Below are positions 33,436 to 45,678 of a stretch of 64,000 nt of DNA, piece after piece. Numbering within the stretch: position 1 is the stretch's first letter; each line of letters starts with the position of its first letter. The translations under genes were made by a program, and so were the position numbers. The notes below the pieces were generated by a model, which made no database searches, was not told where the DNA came from, and saw only the letters and a program-made list of their open reading frames with translations. Origin of the DNA: Anagrus nilaparvatae (lineage: Eukaryota; Arthropoda; Insecta; Hymenoptera; Mymaridae); contig JAKSXM010000014.1 in NCBI GenBank assembly GCA_022575985.1, forward strand, positions 14,322,001 through 14,386,000, read 5' to 3'.

Positions 33436-34775
33436 TGTATCTTCTCATACAAATAAAAGTCTAACAAAAATTATACAGCACAGATAAAATTTATTTTTAC
33501 ACGTTTGATTTTGAAATGAAATTTGAAAAAAAGCAAAAAATAAAATAGCTTTTTAAATTATATATGTCAAAACATTGTTAAAAACGGATGCTAAATTAGA
33601 CCTGTTACGAGAACGAGACGAGGCGATTTAGCAGCTAAATATTTGTTTACAAAAGTTTTCAACTTTTGCTGTCCTGTAAAAAACAAAACCCAGAAAAATA
33701 CCATCAGCAACCCCAAAAATAAAAATTTTCGAAATGCTGGCAGCTCAGTTACGAAAAAAGGCAGTTTCTGACATAAAATTAGAAAATCTTTTTCGCACCT
33801 ATTACCAATTTCATGTTCACAATTTTTCACGATTTTCCAATGCTTGAAACTACCCAAAAACCCGGATCAAATCGATGTGCCTTCAAAATTTTTTTCTTTC
33901 GATGCCAGGGCAGAGTTAAGTAGTAAAAAATAAAATAATGCATAATAATAAGTAATTTAATTTTTTGAAAGATTCATTGAATTCACCAGCAGAAAAAAAA
34001 ATGGGACCTTTTAATACTTCTTTAAATCTTCAATTGAAATTATTTATCCTAGAACGAAATTTCTTCAAATTGGGCTATAAAAAATTAATAATAAATAATG
34101 CTTGAATCCAATGGTACAAAAGTTAAGAAGTACCACTATTGTGTTATTTGTTATTTTTAAGAATAAGTAGCAGTTATTAATGTTAATTTTGAGGTTAATT
34201 TTGAGCCCTGTAGCTTTAATTTCTTTATCGCAAAAAGTTAAGAAAATATTTTTATAAATAAAACGATGAAAGGACGAGGCTGTTTGTACTTTTTACAAGT
34301 AAAAAACAAATTTATTTTTTAAAAACTGAATATTTCCAAAAAATATTCCTGATTATTGCTAATTAATAAAAAAAAAATTAACGCAATCATTTAAAATTGA
34401 CGCTGCATAAAAAGTTCCTGATAAAATTTTTTTCTTGTACACAATTCCCAGATTCGCGTTAGATGGTAAATTACGCGCAATATGGACCATTTTTTTTACA
34501 AAAAATTTCTTACTGACTTGTTCATTATCAGATAACGTGACGGTATTATAAAAGCCATTGTTAAATTAATTTTTAAAACCTATACCATCATCGTTGTTAT
34601 CAGAATATAATATGTATTTTAAAACACTCAATTAAATACATGTAATATGTATATCGATAGATAAGCCTTACTACTTACTAATTTCGCGAAGCAACTTGAT
34701 ATATATTCACTATCAATCATGATTTTCGTTTATTTCTGAAGTAAATAGTGTACGGAAAGTTTGATAAAACTAATA

Positions 34776-34949
34776 ATGATTTTAAAGTATATTGAATTCC
34801 TTACACTTTTTGTTATTATAACAAATTACCCTTACGCAAACGGACATGGGAAATTGATTGATCCTGTTAACAGATCAAGTGCTTGGAGATACAATTTCAG
34901 TACGCCAAAAAATTATAATGACAACGAAAATTATTGTGGAGGAATTACC
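34776..34949 (+). CDS. LPMO exon 1
   Basis: Starts at ATG 34776, the first ATG giving a signal peptide that cleaves before His24, as the family needs. The donor is acc|gtaagt, phase 0. Confidence 0.88.
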
Positions 34950-37900
34950 GTAAGTTAGTTTTATTAACTAAAATTTTATTGAAAAAAGGTCAATAACTTT
35001 TACTTATCGCTTTTTCAAAATTACTACCTTAAAAACTATACTTTTTCTGTAGATTATTATCATTTTATTGAATTACCTTGATTTTTTAATTTAATTCAAT
35101 TTTATTAATTTTAAATTCTTTTTTTTTCTATTTGAATGAATTTTATAAGAAAAGAATATCATTTAAAATTCAATTCTTTTATTTTAATTAGTTTAATTTG
35201 TTCCAAAAACAAGAACTTTAAATTTTGTTTAATGAAAGAAAACTACGAAAGAATTATAAGAATTATAAGAATTATAAGAAGAATAATAATTATAAGAATA
35301 ATTATTATTAATATTAATAATAATTATATATTATAATAATAAGAATTATTAGAACTATGAAAGCATTATAATACACTTGGATTCGATTTAATTTCTCAGA
35401 AAATTCTGACAACTTTATAATTATTAAATATTAAGAAAAAAAGAATTTTTCTAAGCTTAAAAAAGTATTAAATACTATTTTTACGTTCAAATTTAAATTC
35501 TAATGAAGAAAATTATTTTGTAAAATAAAATAAAAAAATAAACTGAAATGTTAATTTCACTTTATTTCATTGGCGTTTCTAATACAAGACTAGCTTTCCT
35601 TGTCAAAATTTGAAAAATACATTTGAGTTGTATAAAAAAATTTTCAAAACAATTATTATAAATAAGAAAATAATATAAAAAAATGGGTCTTTTTCGCCTC
35701 CCCCCCCCCCCCCCCAACAAATCGCTAAAATTTTTTCTGGAAATTGCTAAAAAACACTTAAAATGATGTTAAAAATTAGTTTTGAGTAGGAAAAATGCAA
35801 AATTTTTTTTTTTTTGTAAAAACATTTTTGAATTTGCAAGTGATTGTAGACATTTTTTAATCCTTTTTTTATTTGAGCTCTTATGATTGGTAATTTTTTT
35901 TGTGGGGGCTTCGCCCCCTCGACCCCCAAAGTTTAGGTTATTCTAGGGGTAGGTGCGAGTACAGCATTTGGGAGTAGGCTATACACTGAGAAAACAAGAA
36001 CAGTATTTTTTACTATATTTTATTGAGTGCGGGCTTTCTCGATAGTTCCCCTTCTTTTAAAGAGAAAAAAAGTAGCGAAACTAGTGGCCGCGCTTGTAAA
36101 CTCGTGTGCATAAGCGGGGTAACGAGAATTTTTACAATCGTATTGTTCATTTTCTGAGCAACCACAGTTGTAACAACCGCCACGAGTGGCGCTATTCAGT
36201 AAAAGGAGAAAGGGAAATATTAAAAGGTCCGGACTCAATAGTAGCGCGCCACCCACGTGTCAATTCAGGGAAAAAATAATATAATATATAAGAAATATTA
36301 CTGCGCGCACCTTTGTTTTTACTATAAAATATAGTAAAAATTATGTTTATAAAAATTCCAGTACGCGTTTAGGAATTTTTGATACATATAGATAAAGTAA
36401 TTTTTCTCTCTTCTTGTCACCCCACCCCCCCTTTTTTAATAAATTTTAGCATACGTGCAGGCACATTTATCCGTACTTCGGTATTTTAAAACAAAACTAA
36501 TCATACAAATAAACACGTATTAATAAAAATAGAACAAATAAATTAAATAAAAAAGTTTAATAAAGTTGTAGATGTGAATTATATAAAGAAAGAAAAAAGT
36601 GAGAATAAAATATCTATTTACTAAACAGGGGGCGTGAGTGAGTAATATCCAAAACATATAGTTTTTAAACTTCGATTCTTTCACGCGTAGACAACTGTAG
36701 CCTAGTGGACGAAGTGATAAGTCGGCAATACAAAGGACCTGCGTTCAAATCCCCAAACTGTCTTAAAAAATAAAAAAAAATAAATAAATAATAAATAAAT
36801 AAAAAATAATAAATATACCACAAAAAAAAATAAAATTATTTTTTAATATGTTTTTAATTTGCATTAAAAAAATACTGAAATAAAAATTATTTTCCTCGTA
36901 TAGTAAAAATTCTAAATTATTCCAGTAATTATTAATTTATATTATAGTTATATTTCTTTAAAGTACAAGCAATTTTTACTGTATACTAAATAATAAATAT
37001 TAAAATAAAGTTAACCAGAGTACCCAATTACTATAAAATATACAGTAATTTTTACTTGATTATATAGTAATATTTATATGTTAGTTTTCTCAGTGTAATT
37101 TGTCAGTAGGCAATTATCATTTGAAACGTTTATATCATAATTTAAAATGTACCCGTTATTTAAAATATTTAACTATTTCCACGAATATATGAAAATTTAT
37201 AGATAAACTTTTACAAATAATAAAAAACATTAAAGTAAATAAACAATTTATCTTATATTATATTATAAAAAAAAAAAGAAATTAAAAATTTCACCAAAAA
37301 AAATTTTCTTTTTTTTGAATGTGTTTTTCCTATCTAAAAACCTTTTTTTTCATTAATGTAGTCGTTTGAAATGATTCCTCGATGAAAAAAAGCCATTTTA
37401 GTAGGAAGGAGGGGGAGGACGAAAAAGAGCCAAAAAATTAATTTATAATTATTAAAATTAAGCTATTTCTTATAACTCGAAATTCTGGCTATAATGAAAC
37501 TATTTTCTAAAACAAAATATTATAAACAAAGTTTAGTGCAGTGTGCCAATTTGATAATAAATATCAATGAAAATCCGAGAAATGATTTTAAAAACGTTTT
37601 GGAAATTAAAAATTTTTTTTTTATGCTTCAAAAAGCTTCTTCGGGGGCCGGAATATTTGAGACGCCAAATTACAATCTATAGTTATGGATAACCTTTCTT
37701 TTATTCCAACGCGCCTTCTGGGCCTAGAAACACTGGAATCGATGTTATTAAATAAGGTTTTTAGGCAATTTTCCAAATAACGCAGTCATCTTGTAATTCT
37801 ATCAAAATACTTTCATTTGGTCTTATTTTTTTTGTATAAGTACCACCTTTCAATCCCCGTAAACCGAAATTTTTTATTATTATTTCTGTCATTGCTATAA

Positions 37901-40846
37901 CAAATAAACCATATGCCTACATTTGGCACAAAATGACCAATTTAATTTTAAACTGCCGATGAAATTGTAATTTTTGTTTCCAAAAATTCTTTACTCTTTT
38001 TTTGAGCCTTAAAATTTTCGAAGCCATGGCTCTGTCGCAGTGAAGTAGAGAAATCCGTGATTTGGCCGAATCCCTAGTGATTTGGCCAAACCACACGTAG
38101 TAGACTAATGAAATTGGTCATTTTGGGCCAAAAATAGCTCCTTGATTAATTATAGCAATGAGAAAATTAGCGATGAAAAATCATTATTTTCAACAGAAAG
38201 TATTTTAGTTGATTAGCAGAATTGCAGCGTTATACAGAAGATTTAAAAAAAAAAACCTATTTTACAACATTGTCTTAATATTGAGCCCTGCGTTTCTGGC
38301 GTTCTTGGCGTCTCAAATGTTCCTGTCTTTCTTTGTTAGTAATAAAATATTATATAAAATAACTGTAGACTACAGTGTTACTGATTATGTTAGATTATAA
38401 ATGCCTTTTCACTAAAAAGAAATATGCATTTCAAGTAATAAGTCAACGAAATACAATTTACATGGATATTTTCTTTTAAAAAGGACTGTAAATTTAAAAT
38501 TAAGTTCAAGTACATATTATGTTATTGTCAAAATTTAAAGTTTTCTTTAAAAATTTTGTTGCGTTGCTATAACAATCTTTTTAAATATTTTAATACTAAA
38601 AAGTTTTTAGAATAATTTCGAAAAGCTAAGAATTTTGTCTTTTTCATGATTTTTAAGTATATTCATTTACAAACCGGCATACTATATTAAACTGTATCTG
38701 AATTTTCTTTTAGGGAATAATTTTATGACTTGAAGTATCATTTTCAATGCAGTATTTTTCTCTACTGACAGTTTGGGAAATAAGAAATACTCTGTTAAAA
38801 ATATTAAACAAATCAATTTTTTTTTGCTAATTATTTCTAGGCCCAACACGTTAAAAACAAAGGGAAGTGTGGTCCTTGTGGTGACGATTATTCCAAGCCA
38901 CAGCCACGAGCTAATGAAAATGGTGGTGTTTATGGAACAGGAACAATAGTGAAAACGTAATGTTATAATTATTTAAACAAATTTTTCTAACTAAATATTT
39001 TTTTACACAATTTATTTATAAAACTTTCGCTATTATTTTCCAAAAATCTTTAATAATAAAGCCAGAAAATTTCTGATCTAAATCTAAAATTTCAAAACTC
39101 TCATTCATTTAAAATTTTAAAACCAGATTGTCGCTGCCGTAAAACTTAAAAGTTAACTTTTACGTCAATTATGGCAGTCAATTAAAATTCATTAATAATA
39201 TAGTTTATTGAGAAAAAGTACTGATAATTTAAAAACTTAATATTAGTTCCTTTACCACTCGGTTTTTAGTACTGTAATATTAATTAAACTTTTTTAAATT
39301 CATCACGGAATTTTAATTTTTTATATTTTACAAATTGATAAATAATGTTTAATCTTTAATTTGCAGCTATAAGCGTGGAGGGGAAATTAATTTATTTGTT
39401 GACTTAACGGCTAATCATCTTGGATACTTTGAATTTTCAGTGTGCAAATTAAATTCCACTGATGATATTGAGACTGAAGAATGTTTTGAAGCTAATCCTA
39501 TAAAGTTGGAAAACGACAGTTATAAATATAAAGTATCATCAAGAATGAGATTTATTAATATTACTGGTTATTTGCCGGAAAATATTACATGCGATAGATG
39601 TGTGATTAGATGGGATTATACTTGTGGTAACAACTGGGGTATTTGTGCAGATGGACATAGTGCCGTTGGCTGTGGAAACCAAGAGACGTTCAGAAGTTGC
39701 TCGGATGTTTCAATTGTTGAAAGTGAAGAGGATCATACAGAAGATACAACGGAAGATACTAAAGAAACCACTGAAGATCATACTGATGAGACCACAGAAA
39801 ATAATTTCGAAGAAACGACAGATTATGATACTGAAGTTACAACAAATGGACGGGTCCAAAACACAACAGAAAATAGCACTGAAGTTACAGATGATGATCA
39901 AACTACAGTATCTTTAGAAAATCACACCGAAGGGACAACAGATTATCATACTGAAGAAACAACAGAGCATACTGAACAAGCGATAGATTACGATGATCAA
40001 GGCCAAGCGACAACAGATAATCAAGCTGAAGAAACAGCAGAAGATCATACAAATGATGTAACTCAGGACACAGAAGTCGGAGGTGAGAATGCTGAAACAG
40101 CAGCAGAAGGCCAGTTTGACGAATCGTCAGATAATAATAGCATAGTAGAAACAACACAAGATAATACTGAAATGCAAACAGAAAGCTCTTTTGAATTAAC
40201 TAGCGAAATAAATTCAGAAAATTCTAGCCAAAAACCTACGCAAGGGTCTTTAGAAGAAGATTACGGTGAAAATTATATCGATAATAACTCAGGAGAATCT
40301 AATAATAAGCCTGTAAAGAATGAAGAATTAACTGAAAATCCTGTGGATGATATGTCAAAAAACAATACTACGAAAACAAATGAAATAGTTTCCAGCGCTT
40401 CAAATAACGGAATTAATCAAAATGTCACTAACGGATCTGATGAAAATCCAGAAAAAGAGAAACACCATAATAATTCAGATGAATTGATCAACGACGATGA
40501 TGACGTTCGAGAAGAAAGTTCAACAGAAGAATACAAAGATTTATTTTTTGATAATTATGAAAAATCGAACAAAATCGACGTTACATCTGAATCAAAAAAA
40601 GTTTTTAAAAAGAGCAACATTGTCGAAGAAAATAACAAGAAGCTTGTTAAAATTCATGAGAAAGAAATAAATAATAAATATTCAAATATTTTAAAAAACA
40701 GATTTGACATAGAAAATAACATTATTGCAAATGATAAAAATACCATCAAGGGTAATAGCGTAGCAAATGATAAAAGTAAAAACAAATTTGATAATAATAA
40801 GTTTGACACAAAGAATAGATGGAAAAAAATTATTTATCATTATTAA
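34776..40846 (+). CDS. AA15 lytic polysaccharide monooxygenase with long acidic tail
   Basis: A secreted copper enzyme that oxidatively cleaves chitin or cellulose. The exons 34776-34949, 38841-38956 and 39367-40846 join in frame to 589 residues. The signal peptide is residues 1-23, leaving His24 as the mature N-terminal copper ligand (HGKLIDPVNRSSAW). His114 in TANHLGYF is the second His of the brace and falls at mature position 91. Phe205 in NQETFRSC may be the axial aromatic. Conserved cysteines include CGGI, CGPCGDD, CDRC and CADG. The catalytic domain ends near residue 215. The remaining roughly 370 residues are low-complexity: Thr/Glu/Asp repeats (HTEETTE-like), then Asn/Glu/Ser, and a basic tail ending RWKKIIYHY. 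The first intron (3.9 kb) holds a 1.1-kb transposon. AATAAA at 40896 follows. Confidence 0.9.
35984..37095. mobile_element. CACTGAGAAAAC-ended element in LPMO intron
   Basis: Inverted ends CACTGAGAAAAC / GTTTTCTCAGTG flanked by TA on both sides. At 1,112 bp it has no transposase. The interior includes a tRNA-like A/B-box segment (36693-36765) and several CTATAAAATATA-type stretches. Confidence 0.7.
36693..36765 (+). other. tRNA-like (SINE-type) segment
   Basis: GTAGCCTAGTGG resembles a pol III A box and GCGTTCAAATCCCC a B box, at tRNA-like spacing. The acceptor stem does not pair well, so this is more likely a tRNA-derived fragment than a working tRNA. Confidence 0.45.
38841..38956 (+). CDS. 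LPMO exon 2
   Basis: The acceptor is ttatttctag and the donor gtaatg. It codes for KGKCGPCGDDYSKPQPR and ENGGVYGTG, conserved in AA15. Ends in phase 2. Confidence 0.9.
39367..40846 (+). CDS. LPMO exon 3: core C-terminus and acidic tail
   Basis: The acceptor is tttgcag. It opens YKRGGEINLFVDLTANHLGY with the second copper His, runs to the SCSDVSI end of the core, then the whole repetitive tail. Stop TAA at 40844-40846. Confidence 0.92.
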
Positions 40847-40895
40847 AATTAATTTTTTTGATTCTTTGTAAAAATTCTTATATATAACGTATAGG

Positions 40896-40901
40896 AATAA
40901 A
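40896..40901 (+). terminator. Poly(A) signal of LPMO gene
   Basis: AATAAA 50 bases after the stop; two further copies lie near 40953 and 40988. Confidence 0.5.
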
Positions 40902-41319
40902 TATGTAATGTCATAGCTATGTAAATACGTGTATAATAACGTGAAAATATTGAATAAATGTATATTATAAATCATTAAGTAATGTACAATAAATCATTAA
41001 AACAAACTATGTTTCATTGAAATAATTTTTGACAGACTTTGAAGTTTTAAATAAACTAAAAACAAATACTTAGGAGGAAAAAATTTTATTTTTAATAATT
41101 AATAAAAAATTATTATCTTTGTATTTTGAAATATTAAGATGCCTACTAAAAGAAAATTCCAGAAATTAGAAAAAATGTTAATTTGAATAATTATTTTAAT
41201 CATAATTTACATTTAATAAACATAAGTATAACAAGCGTAGTTTCTAAATCTTTAGTTATAAAATGTTGGAAAGTTTTATAAAACGTTGGACGAGTTAGTC
41301 AGCACAAACTTTAGTCATA

Positions 41320-41371
41320 TTATATAAATCAATGGTTCTTTCCTATTTGACTTATGCTTTGATTATATGGC
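41320..41371 (+). pseudogene. LINE reverse transcriptase C-terminal scrap
   Basis: One frame reads LYKSMVLSYLTYALIIWR, like the conserved segment after the RT domain in Jockey/CR1 LINEs. Too short to classify. Confidence 0.4.
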
Positions 41372-41595
41372 GTTTTCGTTCATTTTCGGATCATAAATTT
41401 CTCAAAATAAATTCATAAATTTTTCAGATATTAATTATTTAAAATAGTCTCTCAAATTAGGCTTTATCATGAAAAAAAATTTTAAATTCTATTCAGTTGG
41501 TTTTGTAGCTGACTTTAAAATATTGAATAACTGTTTTTTTATTTTTAATTTAAACAAAGTTTAACCCGAGAAATAATAGATTTAATTTTTGAATT

Positions 41596-41933
41596 CGAGG
41601 GGCTTGAAAATGACGAATTTGATTTTTTATGATTTTTCGTGATTTTTTGTAATTTTGTTTTGTGAAAACCGCTAAATATTATATTGAATAGTAAAAAATA
41701 GATTTATGAGGTCTAGGGTGAGTTATAAGGCTAAAAAACGCAAAAAATCGCGAAAAATCACGAAAAAAATTACAAAAAATCACAAAAAATTACGAAAAAT
41801 CATTACAAGACGTAAATAAACCGTCTCAACTAGTAACGATTCATAATTGAGGTACAAACATGCCAAAATCAGAAAAAAATCAAAAAAAAATTTTTTAAAT
41901 CAAATTCGTGATTTCCAAGACGATAGCCCCTCG
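41596..41933. mobile_element. 338-bp MITE with 8-bp target duplication
   Basis: TTTGAATT occurs at 41588-41595 and 41934-41941. The ends are CGAGGGGCT inverted repeats, continuing with ACGAATTTGATTT inside each end. The middle has CGTGATTTTTTGTAAT-type strings and their complements. Eight-bp duplications suggest a hAT-like family. Confidence 0.82.
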
Positions 41934-42352
41934 TTTGAATTAGCTGAGTGACGTCAGAAATTTGTATAAAGTTTATGGAGCGTTTTTAGAAATATGTCAT
42001 CGCTACCCCTTACCCCACTACCAGTTTTTAATGTTTTAAAATCTCTATATCTTCGTTAAAAATAATTTTTATTAAAAATAAAAAAATACTTATCGAATAA
42101 TTTTTAACCTGAATAACGCAAGATAGCCCAATTTGTCCATGATGATAATGAATACTCTTATTTGTGTGAGTTAACCAATATACCTTCAAATGAGTCGTCC
42201 TGCCAGGCTAAAGGTAAGGTAAGTTCTTACGCACCAGTTTTGAAATTTTTTTAAATAGCCAATAAAAATCAGGCTACAGACGCCAGCCATGTTGAGCGCG
42301 AATTCCAAATGTGTACACAAATCTTATCGTCCTAGGCCGACAAATCGTCCTA

Positions 42353-43304
42353 GGCCGCTTTCTGAAACGGGCTTGCTTACCTTTTTTTTTTACCTAAAAG
42401 TTGGTAGCGTCTTTTTGGAGGGGGAAACTTAAGCAAAAGTTGTCCCATCAGATTTTATTTATATTTTAACCTAAAAAACCTTAAGTGTGCTTGAATAAAT
42501 TAAGTAGTATTTTAAATTAATTTTTAGACGTTTGTTACAGCAAACAAATGTATATGAAAACAAAAAATGAATTTAGTTGAGTTGGATGTCATTTTTTCAT
42601 CCAGTTATGGCACCAACTCCAATGTTACAAAGACTAGGGGAACAAAAAAGAATTCGCATAACGCAGCAACTGTACAACGATCTCTAATGTTTGTGAAAAA
42701 TTATCACTGTTTATGTATATAATTTATGAAAATTAAAATTCTGTATGTTAAATTTGTACAATGTACTTTGCAAATAAAATTGTAAATAATGACCAATAAA
42801 AGATTTTAAAGTATTTCACTTATTTTACTATTAAATTTTTTAAATAGATGCCCAACTAATTTAGAAACCCAAAATGTGAATATGCATAGAATTGGTTTCG
42901 GATGATTGCTTATCTGAAATTTTAAAGGTCGTAGGATTTCAGGTTCATGGTTGCTATAACTCTTCAAGTGATTATAAATTATTAACAAAATAAAATTTAT
43001 TTAAATCCTAGTAGGTCATAATAGTCAAAAACAAACAAATCTTGCTTATATTTTAAAAATATTCATTACAGATCCGATATTTGCTAGATCCTTATTGATA
43101 ACAAAGAAGACTGACATATTTTTTCATATATTATTAATTATTAACAAAATAAAATTTATTTAAATAATAAACAATGTTATTACGCAGTTTACGTATTATA
43201 GAAATTCTGATGGGACAACTTTTGCTTAAGTTTCACCCTCCAAAAAGCGCTACCAACTTATTGGTAAAAAAAAAAGTTAAGCAAGCCCGTTTCAGAAAGC
43301 GGCC
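42353..43304. mobile_element. GGCCG-ended element with 3-bp target duplication CTA
   Basis: The ends are inverted repeats of about 95 bp starting GGCCGCTTTCTGAAACGGGC. CTA at 42350-42352 and 43305-43307 is the duplication. Removing the element restores the left end of the neighbouring palindrome, which confirms the boundaries. No gene inside. Confidence 0.85.
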
Positions 43305-43694
43305 CTACACCCGCGCCATTTTGTTTTTCAAATTTTTCATTTCTTTTTCGTTTTTTTTATTAAATTAGAAGTTTTTTTTTAATATTATCAGAGTAGTCTC
43401 GCATTCTTTATTCAATTAAGAAAATTTTGGCATAAACACTTTTTTAATTTTATCAAAAATAAGGACATGAGTTGGTGAGAAAAATGTTGAGTCAACTTTT
43501 TTCGACAAAAAATTTTTCTCACCAACTCATGTCCTTATTTTTGATAAAATTAAAAAAGTGTTTATGCCAAAATTTTCTTAATTGAATAAAGAATGCGAGA
43601 CTACTCTGATAAGATTTAAAAAAAACTTCTAATTTAATAAAAAAACGAAAAAGAAATAAAAAATTTGAAAAACAAAATGGCGCGGGTGTAGGAC
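43305..43694. repeat. Near-perfect palindrome, arms about 180 bp
   Basis: The arms run from CTACACCCGCGCC at the left to GGCGCGGGTGTAGGAC at the right, centred near 43498. The left terminal GTC lies at 42347-42349, beyond the inserted GGCCG element. No coding content; probably a fold-back MITE. Confidence 0.85.
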
Positions 43695-45620
43695 TCTTAA
43701 GCCTTCCTTATACTATGGTCCTGCCAAGTATACCAATCCTTCTTTTTGTTGGAATGATATACTTCTCGATGAGTCATACCTTGTTCATCTTAGGGATCTT
43801 TTCTTTATGAAAAGATGGGATACGGCTGACATTCTATTCTTTTCAGTTATTTCAGGTTTCAGATTGACGTTTACACCGGAATTTTTGAAAAATATTAATT
43901 TCGGCCAATTTCTGACGCTCGAAAGCTTTTTTTTGAGATTTTTGATTTTTAGGACTTTATAAAGACTTAATTATCTCAAAACTGAGGCACAAGTTTTAAT
44001 TATTTGCTTCTTACCCAACTATTATGTTCACGCGGGAACTAAAAGTCAACTGATTGACAAGTATTTTATATCTGAGTGGTATCCAAAAATGAAATTATTT
44101 TCAGTGACTTTTATTTAGAATGTCCCATTTACTCCAAATTTAATAATTTCTTAGTTTTTTTAGTTCAGTTTGGATTTAAGTTTCCACTTTAATTAAAATG
44201 ATTTTTTTTCTCCAAAGTTGAATCTTAGGAATTAAGCCTTCCGTTACATTTCATGATTAAAATTAATATATTTCAAAAAATTTTTCAAAGCAAACAAAGG
44301 TTTCTTAATGCCATGTAATAAGGTAGTTTTAGGTTTTAGGTAGTTGTAGGTTACAAAGGTAAAATAAGGTGACCCCGAACATCAAATCATCCACTACATT
44401 AGTTTTGTTTTGAACGAGGTATTTGATAGAAGCCTTTATAAATAGATTGGATTGTTATAAAATAAGAATTGGCAAAAATATAAACGACAAAATTTATTAC
44501 TTTTTATATTCATATATAATAATTGCATGTGGCACTCAACATCTCTTGTAAAATTAATATAATATTAACAGAGTATCGCATACTCTAAAATTTTTAGTAT
44601 ACACCTCATTCATACGCGCTAAAACATTTTTTTCGTACATATCAAACACAGTGAAGTCTCAAAAGAATGCGTGTGTTGATCTTGATATTACAAGCAAAGT
44701 AAAAATGTTTCTTCTAGTAAACAGTTCTATAGTTAAATATTTTTTTATTTTTAACAATCTCATAATTTCATTCCAAAAGAAATGAATAATTTAATCATTA
44801 AAATTATGTCTATTTCTTTTTAAAAAACAGTTAAAATTGGATCAAAAAGAATAACACGAATAAACAATAAGGCAATTTTCAATTTTTGATAAAAAATATT
44901 AAACAAAGATGTTATTTTTACACCAATAACATCGTCAAATATAGGTATATGTATGTATCTTTCTTTATTTATATTTTTTTTATTCTTAGTTCGATCATTC
45001 TGATTATGTTTTTTTATTTATTTTTCTTTTTTTATGAAAGTATCAAAAATATCCTTTTTAGTACTAACGTCCCAACAGACAATAAAATTGTATATCACCT
45101 TGTATAGTAAAATCAATAAAATACGATAACTAACTTATTTTAACGATAGAGCCAACATGCTCCTTTCTATGCACTGTCCATGCAGCCAATCCGATCGCTA
45201 TCGGGAAATAGAAATCATTAATATAATAATTTTAATAAAAATAATTAGCTTTTCACTCGATGTGCAAAAAAAATTTGCTACAATAAAAGTATATATAAGA
45301 GCAATTTCTTTCATTAAATATTATACAATTACAAAATTTTTTTTAATCAATTAATAGAGAGGTACAAGAACATAGTAAAAAGTGTCGTTGATACTTATGG
45401 CGATTTCTTCATTTTTACAATAACTTTAATAGTTAATTTAAAGTTTTATTGTTCACATTGGTAGATCACCACATCGCAGACTAGGAGTCACCTTGACTAG
45501 CTTCTTCTTCTTTCTATCGTGTGTTATTCCCATATTTTTTCCCGCAACTGCATGTTGAACAACATTCCAACTGGCAAACAATTTTTATATCTCACAATAT
45601 AATGAAAAGCACAGTACACA
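43695..45620. other. Intergenic, nothing recognised
   Basis: AT-rich sequence between the palindrome and the ZNRF stop. AATAAA on the minus strand at 45450-45445, about 170 bases past the ZNRF stop, may be its poly(A) signal. Confidence 0.5.
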
Positions 45621-45678
45621 TCAGTCACCTGGGTGCTCTGGACAGCTACGATTAACTTGAAACCATTTATCAATGCAA
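45621..45678 (-). CDS. ZNRF exon 4
   Basis: Acceptor ctattccag. Codes for CIDKWFQVNRSCPEHPGD and stop TGA. Recognised by the family-specific ending; it joins in frame to exon 3 across 8.1 kb. Confidence 0.88.

Larger units (their letters stand above)
31227..34775. other. Intergenic: dispersed repeats, no gene seen
   Basis: Between receptor and LPMO. It holds repeat family B (32345-32640), family A (33020-33242) and a GC-rich hairpin (33354-33435). Nothing else recognisable. Confidence 0.6.

Noticed and set aside
36693..36765. Functional tRNA gene
   Set aside because: A and B boxes are present but stems do not pair convincingly and the segment lies inside a transposon.
43725..43810. Hydrophobic frame resembling a chemoreceptor membrane segment
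   Set aside because: Single short stretch without splice sites or further segments; chance in AT-rich DNA.
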